DNA from: an uncultured Nitrospinaceae bacterium
Lineage (GTDB): Bacteria > Nitrospinota > Nitrospinia > Nitrospinales > VA-1
Direction: 5' to 3'
Assembly: GCA_938073925.1 (NCBI GenBank)
Contig: CALJGH010000118.1
Coordinates: 1 to 18,083, forward strand
Length of the DNA: 18,083 nt
Both the position numbers and the translations under genes were made by a program. Below are positions 7,672 through 13,197 of this stretch, piece by piece. Numbering within the stretch: position 1 is the stretch's first letter; every line of letters starts with the position of its first letter. Under the pieces are notes generated by a model. That model ran no database searches. It saw only the letters and a program-made list of their open reading frames with translations, and had not been told where the DNA came from.

Positions 7672-8349
7672 TTGAAAGTTTCAATCATTGTTCCCACCCT
7701 CAACGAAGCGCAGGTTTTAAACGAAACTCTGACTCAAATACGACAACTTTGCCCCCACGAACTCGTTGTCAGCGATGGCGGAAGCGATGATAATACTTTG
7801 GAAATTGCTGAGAAGTTCACCGAACATATAGTAAAGGGTTCTGCTGGGCGGGCATTACAAATGAACGCGGGAACGCGAATCGCTACTGGGGATATTTTCC
7901 TTTTCCTTCATGCCGACAGTCGCATCGAGCCTAACAGCTACGAAAAAATGCTACACTCATTGAAAAGCTCTGAAAAAATCGGCGGTGCCTTCTCGTTTTG
8001 CATTGATTCTGATAAATGGTCTTTGCGACTGATCACCCGGTTGGCAAATCTGCGCTCGAAATATTTGGGGATGGCTTATGGAGACCAGGCCTTCTTTGTG
8101 AAGAATTCAACATTCCAACAGATGGACGGATTTACTGAGTTCCCCATTTGTGAGGATATCGACTTCTTCAAGCGGCTGAGAAAATTGGGGCCGGTAATTA
8201 TTCTCAAGGAAAAAGCCTTCACCTCACCGCGCAGATGGATGCAAGAAGGCATCTGGTTCACGACTTTAAGAAACATCCTCATTGCGACCTTATTCGAACT
8301 GGGGTTCCCACCTCGCATCCTGACAAAATGGTACCAAGCCATCCGCTAG
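7672..8349 (+). CDS. Family 2 glycosyltransferase, TIGR04283-like
   Basis: This is a GT-A fold glycosyltransferase of about 225 residues that would move a sugar from a nucleotide-sugar donor. The N-terminal KVSIIVPTLNEA and the VSDGGSDDNT loop are the GT2 donor-binding features. GRALQMNAGTRIATGDIFLFLHADSRI is the strongest family block and contains the DxD-like HADS. YGDQAFFV, CEDIDFF and the SPRRW motif near the C-terminus are typical of TIGR04283, a family often labelled arsenosugar biosynthesis. No arsenic genes are nearby, so the substrate is open. The start is taken as TTG at 7672, with AGGA 7 bases upstream, because the protein then begins directly with MKVSIIV. A TTG at 7645 would add nine unconserved residues. 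It ends in the third copy of the repeated 3' element. Confidence 0.85.
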   Translation: MKVSIIVPTLNEAQVLNETLTQIRQLCPHELVVSDGGSDDNTLEIAEKFTEHIVKGSAGRALQMNAGTRIATGDIFLFLHADSRIEPNSYEKMLHSLKSSEKIGGAFSFCIDSDKWSLRLITRLANLRSKYLGMAYGDQAFFVKNSTFQQMDGFTEFPICEDIDFFKRLRKLGPVIILKEKAFTSPRRWMQEGIWFTTLRNILIATLFELGFPPRILTKWYQAIR

Positions 8350-8388
8350 CCGGGCCTCGCCCGTTGGGGTTAGGTCTATTCCCGTAAA
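8347..8388 (+). repeat. 3'-end element, copy 3, after the glycosyltransferase
   Basis: Stop TAG (8347-8349), one base, then hairpin CGGGC-CTC-GCCCG (8351-8363). A 7-base spacer follows, then TAGGTCTATTCCCGTAAA (8371-8388). The motif differs from copy 2 by one base in 18. The stem shares no sequence with copies 1 or 2 but sits in the same place relative to stop and motif. Confidence 0.65.
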
Positions 8389-8412
8389 GCTAAAATGGGT
8401 TTTTGAGCTTTT
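8386..8412 (+). terminator. Possible terminator hairpin after the glycosyltransferase
   Basis: AAAGCT plus AAAA (8386-8395) pairs with TTTT, a bulged G, and AGCTTT (to 8411) around a TGGG-type loop. This gives about ten base pairs, followed by only one more T. It overlaps the last bases of the repeated 3' motif. The weak U-tract lowers confidence. Confidence 0.35.
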
Positions 8413-8443
8413 CACTGATTAGTTCGCTAACATTAACTCTTAT

Positions 8444-8488
8444 GGCCTCTGGAAAAAGACCTAGTCAAACCAACTCTTTCCAGAGGCC
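8444..8488. repeat. Long inverted repeat (15-bp arms) in intergenic DNA
   Basis: GGCCTCTGGAAAAAG (8444-8458) pairs with CTCTTTCCAGAGGCC (8474-8488) with one mismatch, around a 15-base loop. No T-run follows in either direction, so it is not a standard terminator. The 258-base gap between the glycosyltransferase and the next gene holds this hairpin, the 3' element, and a promoter nearer the downstream gene, and no ORF. Confidence 0.6.
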
Positions 8489-8540
8489 CAACACTCAAAT
8501 CTTGCTGCATAACACTCTGAGCCAATACCAATGGTTTTAG

Positions 8541-8569
8541 TTGAATCAGAGGGCGGCAGTCCATATAAT
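8541..8569 (+). promoter_or_regulatory. Sigma-70-type promoter of the cytochrome b cluster
   Basis: TTGAAT (8541-8546) and a perfect TATAAT (8564-8569) are separated by exactly 17 bases. Transcription would start near 8576, about 32 bases before the ATG at 8608. This is the best promoter match in the window and places the cluster starting at 8608 under its own control. Confidence 0.6.
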
Positions 8570-8607
8570 TAGAAGTAACCCACAATCCATCAGGACATAT
8601 TTGAAAA

Positions 8608-9060
8608 ATGGCTAAAAAGAAATCCAACACATCTAATAAAACTAAAAAACGTGTCTCTACCCTGGCCATGGTTATTTTTGTCTGCATCGTGGTGGCGGGA
8701 GTATATGTTGGCACTAACACATCGGTAAAAGTTCAGCCTGTGGCACCGGCTACAGGAATTTTGATCGAGACTCGTCCGATTTTAACCGATGCCGTTTTTA
8801 CAGGGAAAGTGGCAGAGGCTTATCGAATTGCAGCCGAGATACCGAAAGTACTCGACAGCTTATTTTGCTACTGCTACTGCAAAAAAAATCACAATCATAA
8901 AACATTATTGACCTGCTACACCAACAAACATGGTTCTAAATGTGATATTTGCCTGAATGAAGTTTTTTATGCCTATGATTTATACAATCAAGGCAAAACC
9001 CTGGACGAAATTGTTATTGCAGTAGACAAGAAATTCTATCGTCCTTATCGCCGCGCTTGA
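8608..9060 (+). CDS. Membrane-anchored CYC-motif (PCYCGC-like) cysteine-rich protein
   Basis: The 150 residues comprise a lysine-rich N-terminus, one membrane helix at about 17-36, and an exported domain. The domain contains AAEIPKVLDSLFCYCYC (Cys87, 89, 91), HNHK, then LTCYT (Cys103) and CDIC (Cys112, 115), ending in an amphipathic helix. The layout of IPxVLDxLxCYCxC, H-K-LLxCY, and CDICLxEAxxAY resembles the PCYCGC-motif family, with Tyr in place of the Gly of CYCGC. The six cysteines and nearby histidines suggest a metal or redox site. The function of the family is not established. It is the first gene after the promoter at 8541-8569. AGGA at 8592-8595 is a distant ribosome site, about 12 bases from the ATG. 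Confidence 0.75.
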   Translation: MAKKKSNTSNKTKKRVSTLAMVIFVCIVVAGVYVGTNTSVKVQPVAPATGILIETRPILTDAVFTGKVAEAYRIAAEIPKVLDSLFCYCYCKKNHNHKTLLTCYTNKHGSKCDICLNEVFYAYDLYNQGKTLDEIVIAVDKKFYRPYRRA

Positions 9061-9097
9061 GCAATTATAAAAAACACTTTTGCTCCTTTATTTATTT
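9059..9097 (+). terminator. Hairpin with T-rich tail inside the cluster, possible attenuator
   Basis: GAGCAA (9059-9064, overlapping the stop codon) pairs with TTGCTC (9080-9085) and is followed by CTTTATTTATTT. Partial termination here would make the first gene more abundant than the three that follow. The stem is only six pairs with a 15-base loop, so the call is tentative. Confidence 0.35.
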
Positions 9098-9147
9098 CGG
9101 GTGAAGAACCAGAATAAAATTCTAAACAACTAAGAGTTAAGTTAAAA

Positions 9148-9711
9148 ATGCAAAACGTAGCGCAAGACAAGCCGGTCAGCATCTACATTCCTTACACCTT
9201 TTTGGTAGCGGCACTCTTATCTGTGTTCGTGATGTCCCTCAATAAGGTCGAATTAAAACCTTTTGAAACCGAATATCCGGCGGAAGCTTTTATATCCCCT
9301 GAATTTGAGCTATCCACTTTAGCTGGCGGAAAGGTAAAACTCTCAGACTACCGGGGTAAGGTGGTGTTTATAAATTTTTGGGCCACTTGGTGCGGCACCT
9401 GCGAAGTCGAAATGCCGTCCATGGAAAAGCTGTACCGCAAGTTCAAAGAACATGGATTCGAAATGCTCACTATAAGTGTCGATAAGGACCAAAGCCTGAT
9501 CGAACCTTTTATGAAAAAATTCAATCTGACCTTTCCCGTGTTGTTAGACCCGGAAAGCATAGTTGCAAAACGAGTTTATAAAACCACCGGTGTACCCGAA
9601 ACATTTATCGTTGATCGTGAAGGACTCATCCGGCACAAAGCCATTGGTCCAAGAGACTGGGCCAACGATGAAACACTGGAAGCTTTTACTCAAATGATAT
9701 TGGGAAGCTGA
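9148..9711 (+). CDS. Membrane-anchored thioredoxin-like protein (TlpA/ResA family)
   Basis: The protein is predicted to be a periplasm-facing thiol-disulfide oxidoreductase of 187 residues. An uncleaved N-terminal helix at about 13-31 anchors it. The thioredoxin domain has FELSTLAGGKVKLSDYRGK, then FINFWATWCGTCEVEMP with active-site Cys82 and Cys85, and cis-Pro150 in TTGVPETFIVD. The central insert and GLI-H ending are those of TlpA, ResA and CcmG-like reductants. These commonly keep haem-binding or metal-site cysteines of exported proteins reduced. The cysteine-rich neighbour upstream is an attractive client, by inference. It is followed after 2 bases by the next gene, so the two are co-translated. 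Confidence 0.9.
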   Translation: MQNVAQDKPVSIYIPYTFLVAALLSVFVMSLNKVELKPFETEYPAEAFISPEFELSTLAGGKVKLSDYRGKVVFINFWATWCGTCEVEMPSMEKLYRKFKEHGFEMLTISVDKDQSLIEPFMKKFNLTFPVLLDPESIVAKRVYKTTGVPETFIVDREGLIRHKAIGPRDWANDETLEAFTQMILGS

Positions 9712-9713
9712 TT

Positions 9714-10124
9714 ATGAATCGATTCTCCTTATTGATCGCAGTTATCTTAATTTTTATCGCAGAAAATGCGATGGCGCATAGTGGGCATAAAGAAGAATCA
9801 CAACCTCTTCCAATAGCAGAATCATCTACAACAGACCCCATGTACGCGAATGAAGAGAAAGAGCCAGACCCGTTTGGCGGTTCTGGGCTGTTCTCCCCTT
9901 CCGATCTTTTCGTGCAGGGCGAAGTTGTTGCCGACGAACCTAATGAAGCCATAAAAATGGAAGGTAGCCACAACGAAGACGTAGACCATAAAATGTCCAA
10001 AGTGGAAGCGGCTAAAATAAAAACAGTAGAAATATCGAGCAAAGGTTACGGAATCGCCGCAGGCATAACATTTTGCGCAGGTCTCCTTTTTGCAGGACTG
10101 ACCTTCATCCGACCGGGAGAGTGA
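9714..10124 (+). CDS. Exported, C-terminally anchored acidic protein with histidines, unknown family
   Basis: The 136-residue protein begins with a signal peptide (MNRFSLLIAVILIFIAENAMA) likely cleaved after Ala21. The mature protein would then start HSGHKEE. The middle is acidic and low in complexity, rich in Pro, Glu, Ser and Asp, with further histidines at 86 and 92. A single hydrophobic helix at about 111-132 anchors the C-terminus, with a short RPGE tail in the cytoplasm. There are no Cys pairs or CXXCH motifs, so it is not a c-type cytochrome. It lies 2 bases after the thioredoxin-like gene and 4 bases before cytochrome b, and its end supplies the ribosome site (GGGAGAG) of the latter. 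An accessory subunit of the cytochrome b complex, or a metal-binding protein, are the options. Confidence 0.6.
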   Translation: MNRFSLLIAVILIFIAENAMAHSGHKEESQPLPIAESSTTDPMYANEEKEPDPFGGSGLFSPSDLFVQGEVVADEPNEAIKMEGSHNEDVDHKMSKVEAAKIKTVEISSKGYGIAAGITFCAGLLFAGLTFIRPGE

Positions 10125-10128
10125 ACGC

Positions 10129-11142
10129 ATGGCCAACGGACTTACAAAAATTTTGCAAGACCGATTGGGCCTTCATTTACTCGAATACGACATCCCCGAG
10201 CATTCCAACTCCATAAAATATTCCCTCGGCGGGATGACCTTATCGTCCTTCGGGGTTCTGGTAATCAGCGGTATTCTGCTCGCACAATTTTTCATTCCCG
10301 ATCCGGAACGGGCCAACCGAAGCCTGCAATACCTTACCGATCAGGTTTATTTGGGTTGGTTCCTGCGCGGTATTCATTTCTGGGCCGCAGAGGTATTGAC
10401 GGTCACTATGACCCTGCACGTCATTCGCGTGTTCTTCACCGCATCTTATAAAAATCCGCGCGAGGTCAACTGGCTCATAGGAATCGGAATAATGCTGATG
10501 ATGATTACGCTGTTATTCACCGGAACTGTTCTTAAATGGGATCAGGAAGCTTATGAAGCGCTGGCCCATTTTCTTTGGGTAGCAGAGCAGATGGGGGTCT
10601 TCGGTCTCCCACTCACAGAAGCGTTTGCACAAGGTGTCCCTCTTTTAAATAGAATCTACATGGCGCATATTTCTCTGCTGCCTATCATCGCTATAATGAT
10701 GATTGGACTGCATTTGTTCTATATCAAATACCACAAGCTATCGCAATTGCCCGATGCAACGCAGCCTGCTAAAAATATACCCTTCACCCAACACATGGCT
10801 TACCTGAGAAGATCAGGAGCAGGAATTTTCCTTTTGATTTGTCTGCTTGCACTTACCCTTTCACCGCCCTTGGGAGAAGAGCCGGTACTCGGCCTCGAAG
10901 TCACCAAGCCTCCGTGGCAATTTGTCTGGATATATGCTTTGGAAAATGTATGGGTGCCTTTTTTGATCGTAGCACCTCCGATCATCATAGGATTTTTAGC
11001 TGCTATACCTATCGTCGACCAAAACAAAGAACGCTATTGGAAAAAGCGTCCCCTCGCAATGATAGTCCTGATAGGTTTTATTGCAACATTCGCCGCTCTT
11101 ATCATCTGGGGCACCGTCACCACCATGACCCACTCCATGTAA
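10129..11142 (+). CDS. Cytochrome b, fused b6/subunit IV-like
   Basis: This is an integral membrane di-haem cytochrome b of 337 residues with about seven helices: four b6-like and three subunit IV-like. Haem ligands are visible as His83 and His97 on helix B (14 apart) and His180 and His195 on helix D (15 apart). The 15-residue spacing on helix D is the cytochrome b6 pattern, not the bc1 one. FTGTVLKWDQEAYEA corresponds to the b6 block with LPWDQ, but has Lys for Pro. The PEWY quinol-site motif is replaced by PPWQ (residues 261-264). It ends with three helices and is shorter than bc1 cytochrome b. No Rieske subunit or cytochrome c gene is adjacent. It should take electrons from quinol or pass them to it, with an unknown partner. 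Confidence 0.88.
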   Translation: MANGLTKILQDRLGLHLLEYDIPEHSNSIKYSLGGMTLSSFGVLVISGILLAQFFIPDPERANRSLQYLTDQVYLGWFLRGIHFWAAEVLTVTMTLHVIRVFFTASYKNPREVNWLIGIGIMLMMITLLFTGTVLKWDQEAYEALAHFLWVAEQMGVFGLPLTEAFAQGVPLLNRIYMAHISLLPIIAIMMIGLHLFYIKYHKLSQLPDATQPAKNIPFTQHMAYLRRSGAGIFLLICLLALTLSPPLGEEPVLGLEVTKPPWQFVWIYALENVWVPFLIVAPPIIIGFLAAIPIVDQNKERYWKKRPLAMIVLIGFIATFAALIIWGTVTTMTHSM

Positions 11143-11148
11143 ACACTC

Positions 11149-11165
11149 GGCGTGGCGCCTATAAT
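11149..11165 (+). promoter_or_regulatory. Small hairpin and -10-like box after cytochrome b
   Basis: GGCG-TGG-CGCC (11149-11159) forms a tiny hairpin just after the cytochrome b stop. It is followed immediately by a perfect TATAAT (11160-11165). No matching -35 box is seen. It could be a minor internal promoter for the glutaredoxin-like and phhB genes. Confidence 0.22.
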
Positions 11166-11231
11166 TCATGGCTTTTAAGAATGGACTCTAACCAACAAGC
11201 TTCTGGATATTGTTTTATTTCCGCTTCAAAT

Positions 11232-11486
11232 ATGCAAATTCAAATTGAGATTTTGACGAAAAAAGATTGTTGCTTGTGCGATGACGCTAAAAAAATTGTT
11301 GAACGAATATTGCCGGATTTTCCAGCATCATTGACGATGGTTGATATAGAATCAGATCCGGATCTTTTCGAAAATTATAAAGAGAAAATCCCTGTAGTAC
11401 GCATCAATGGAAAAGATAGCTTTGTTTACAAGACTCACGAAATTACATTGCGAAAAAAACTCGAAGAACTCATAAAGGATAAATAA
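11232..11486 (+). CDS. Glutaredoxin-like protein (DUF836/thioredoxin-fold)
   Basis: This is a small cytoplasmic thioredoxin-fold protein of 84 residues. It has IEILTKKDCCLCDDAKKIVERIL at its start, with Cys13, Cys14 and Cys16 giving a CxxC plus one extra Cys. Then follow a VDIESDPDLFENYKEKIPVV block with cis-Pro54, INGKDSF, and a C-terminal helix. This matches the short glutaredoxin-like family (PF05768 type) that begins ITLYTKPGCxLCDEA. The start at 11232 gives the family N-terminus. An in-frame ATG at 11181 would add 17 unconserved residues, and neither has a clear ribosome site. Its stop overlaps the phhB start (TAATG), so the two are coupled. The substrate is unknown. Confidence 0.75.
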   Translation: MQIQIEILTKKDCCLCDDAKKIVERILPDFPASLTMVDIESDPDLFENYKEKIPVVRINGKDSFVYKTHEITLRKKLEELIKDK

Positions 11487-11791
11487 TGGTAGAAAAGACT
11501 GCGTTAACCGAACAGGAACTGGAAGAAAAGCTAAAAGAGATGGCACCCGAATGGAAAACCGGCAAGAACGAAAAAGGCGTGCCTTATATTCAGCGAGTAC
11601 ACCACGCTTCAAAATTTATGGAAGGGATTGATTTTGTCGGCAAAGTGGCAGAAGCGGCCGAAGAAAACAACCATCACCCCGACATCATCATCAATTACAA
11701 ACGCATTTCAATTCGCTATTGGACACACACGGTAAGTGGTGTAACCCTCGCCGATGTACAGATGGCACAAAAAATCGATCCGCTATTTTAG
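11486..11791 (+). CDS. phhB: 4a-hydroxytetrahydrobiopterin (pterin-4a-carbinolamine) dehydratase
   Basis: The enzyme dehydrates the 4a-hydroxy-pterin formed by aromatic amino acid hydroxylases. Homologues in bacteria without such hydroxylases have been tied to pterin or molybdopterin cofactor metabolism. The 101 residues match the family. The signature is complete: EENNHHPDIIINY with His63, His64 and Pro65, then RYWTHTVSGVTLAD with His81 and Asp90. The start codon overlaps the upstream stop. It ends five bases from the convergent lysA stop, leaving no room for a conventional terminator between them. No phenylalanine hydroxylase gene is in the window, so its physiological partner is not shown. 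Confidence 0.92.
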   Translation: MVEKTALTEQELEEKLKEMAPEWKTGKNEKGVPYIQRVHHASKFMEGIDFVGKVAEAAEENNHHPDIIINYKRISIRYWTHTVSGVTLADVQMAQKIDPLF

Positions 11792-11796
11792 TGTCC

Positions 11797-13032
11797 TTAA
11801 ATTTCAGCCTGCATGATGTCATCCAGAGTCTGACGTTTTCGGGTCAGCGTGCATTGGTCGCCATCGACAATCACTTCTGGAATGAGAGGCTGCGAATTGT
11901 AGTTGGAGGACATGACATGCCCGTAAGCCCCTGCCCCACCTATAACAATGCAATCCCCCGGTTTCGGCATCGGTAATTTTCGTGGAACCGGCTCTTCATC
12001 TTTCTGTGTCAGCACATCTCCGGATTCACAAACTGGACCTGCAATAATAAGATCCTGCTCCGACCCCAGGTTTTCGCCATCAAACCAGATGGGATGAAAC
12101 GAGCCATAAGCCATCGGTCGAATTAAATGACAGAACCCGACATTGGTCAACACATAGTCGATTCGTTTCCCTTCTTCATCGAAGGTGTGATTGAGCGAAC
12201 GTACTTCACCGATCAGGTAACCGCAACCCGCTACGAAACGTCTCCCCGGTTCGATTTCACAGACTATATCTCGACCAAAATGTTCCTTTAGAACCTTGGC
12301 TCGTTCATCAATAATGGATTTGTAACCGGAGATATCTTCCTGCGGTTGATCGGGATCATATTGGTAAGGCAATCCGCCACCGAAATTGATCGTCTCAACA
12401 TCTGGAAACTCTTTGGCAAAATCCACCAGCTTTCCAGTAATGCGCTTGAGATGCTCCATATCCCCACCGGAACCAATATGCATATGCACTCCTGACAAAG
12501 TCAGGTTATATCTTTTTAATAATTGTTTTACTTCATCTAGATTCTGGTACCAGATACCGTGCTTGCTATAAGGTCCACCGGTATTGGTCTTTTTAGAATG
12601 CCCTGCCCCTTCACCGGGGTTAATTCGTATAGATATTTTTGCGGAACCCGACCCTTGTTTTTTTAAAGCTTGACCATACTCTTCAACCATCCCCAGTGTG
12701 CCGCAGTTACAATAGATATTATTATCGAGGCAATAATTAACGTCATCGGCGTTAAAAAAAACGTCACTGGTAAAACAAATGTCTTCAGCCTTGTAACCTG
12801 CACGTATAGCACGTTGAACTTCATATACACTCACCGCATCGATCTTGACTCCATTAGCCAACATCTCTTGTAAAATTTTTACATTAGAAGAGGCTTTCAT
12901 CGCGTAACGGGTAACAGGAGAAAGTTTTTTAATCTCGTTTATTGACTGACGAAGAATTTCCAGGCTGTATACATAAACAGGGGTGCCAAACTGACGGGCA
13001 ATTTCCTGCACTTCAACTTTTTCAATTTTCAT
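11797..13032 (-). CDS. lysA: Diaminopimelate decarboxylase
   Basis: This PLP enzyme converts meso-diaminopimelate to L-lysine, the last step of lysine synthesis. The 411 residues fit the fold-III decarboxylase family. The PLP lysine is Lys46 in YAMKASSN. The phosphate-binding HMHIGSGG (183-190) and NFGGGLPY (217-223) are present, as is CEIEPGR (258-264). Cys335 in AGPVCESGD is the second-subunit catalytic residue. The sequence GAYGHVMSSNYNSQP near the C-terminus is typical of LysA (GAYGxxMASNYN), which separates it from ornithine or arginine decarboxylases. Carboxynorspermidine decarboxylase, a relative, is less likely given these motifs. It is divergent from speA. An AAGAG ribosome site lies 9 bases before the ATG. 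Confidence 0.92.
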   Translation of the reverse strand: MKIEKVEVQEIARQFGTPVYVYSLEILRQSINEIKKLSPVTRYAMKASSNVKILQEMLANGVKIDAVSVYEVQRAIRAGYKAEDICFTSDVFFNADDVNYCLDNNIYCNCGTLGMVEEYGQALKKQGSGSAKISIRINPGEGAGHSKKTNTGGPYSKHGIWYQNLDEVKQLLKRYNLTLSGVHMHIGSGGDMEHLKRITGKLVDFAKEFPDVETINFGGGLPYQYDPDQPQEDISGYKSIIDERAKVLKEHFGRDIVCEIEPGRRFVAGCGYLIGEVRSLNHTFDEEGKRIDYVLTNVGFCHLIRPMAYGSFHPIWFDGENLGSEQDLIIAGPVCESGDVLTQKDEEPVPRKLPMPKPGDCIVIGGAGAYGHVMSSNYNSQPLIPEVIVDGDQCTLTRKRQTLDDIMQAEI

Positions 13033-13078
13033 TTTCTATCTCTTATTGGGATGGCTGATTCAATGTAACAATCCAGAA

Positions 13079-13087
13079 TTTATAGCA
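13079..13087 (-). promoter_or_regulatory. Candidate extended -10 promoter for lysA
   Basis: On the minus strand TGC-TATAAA forms an extended -10 element 46 bases upstream of the lysA ATG. A T-rich TTTTTG lies 18 bases further upstream as a weak -35. Extended -10 elements can work without a good -35. Confidence 0.4.
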
Positions 13088-13122
13088 CAGTTTCGGAACT
13101 CACAAAAACCCTTTGTTTTCAA

Positions 13123-13150
13123 TTGACATTTAGGCGCTTTGGAGTAATTT
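13123..13150 (+). promoter_or_regulatory. Candidate promoter for speA
   Basis: A perfect TTGACA (13123-13128) is followed after 16 bases by TAATTT (13145-13150), within an AT-rich stretch that offers other -10 registers. The ATG of speA is 47 bases further on. It lies about 40 bases from the lysA promoter candidate, so the two may compete or share regulation. Confidence 0.45.
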
Positions 13151-13197
13151 AAATAAATCAACCCGCAAACTTTTTAGAGCAAAAAGAAACGATCTCA

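Noticed and set aside
10839..11231. Long plus-strand frame overlapping the second half of cytochrome b and continuing into the glutaredoxin-like gene
   Set aside because: The part before about 11181 is an out-of-frame reading of the cytochrome b gene with non-protein-like composition. Only the C-terminal 84 residues match a family.
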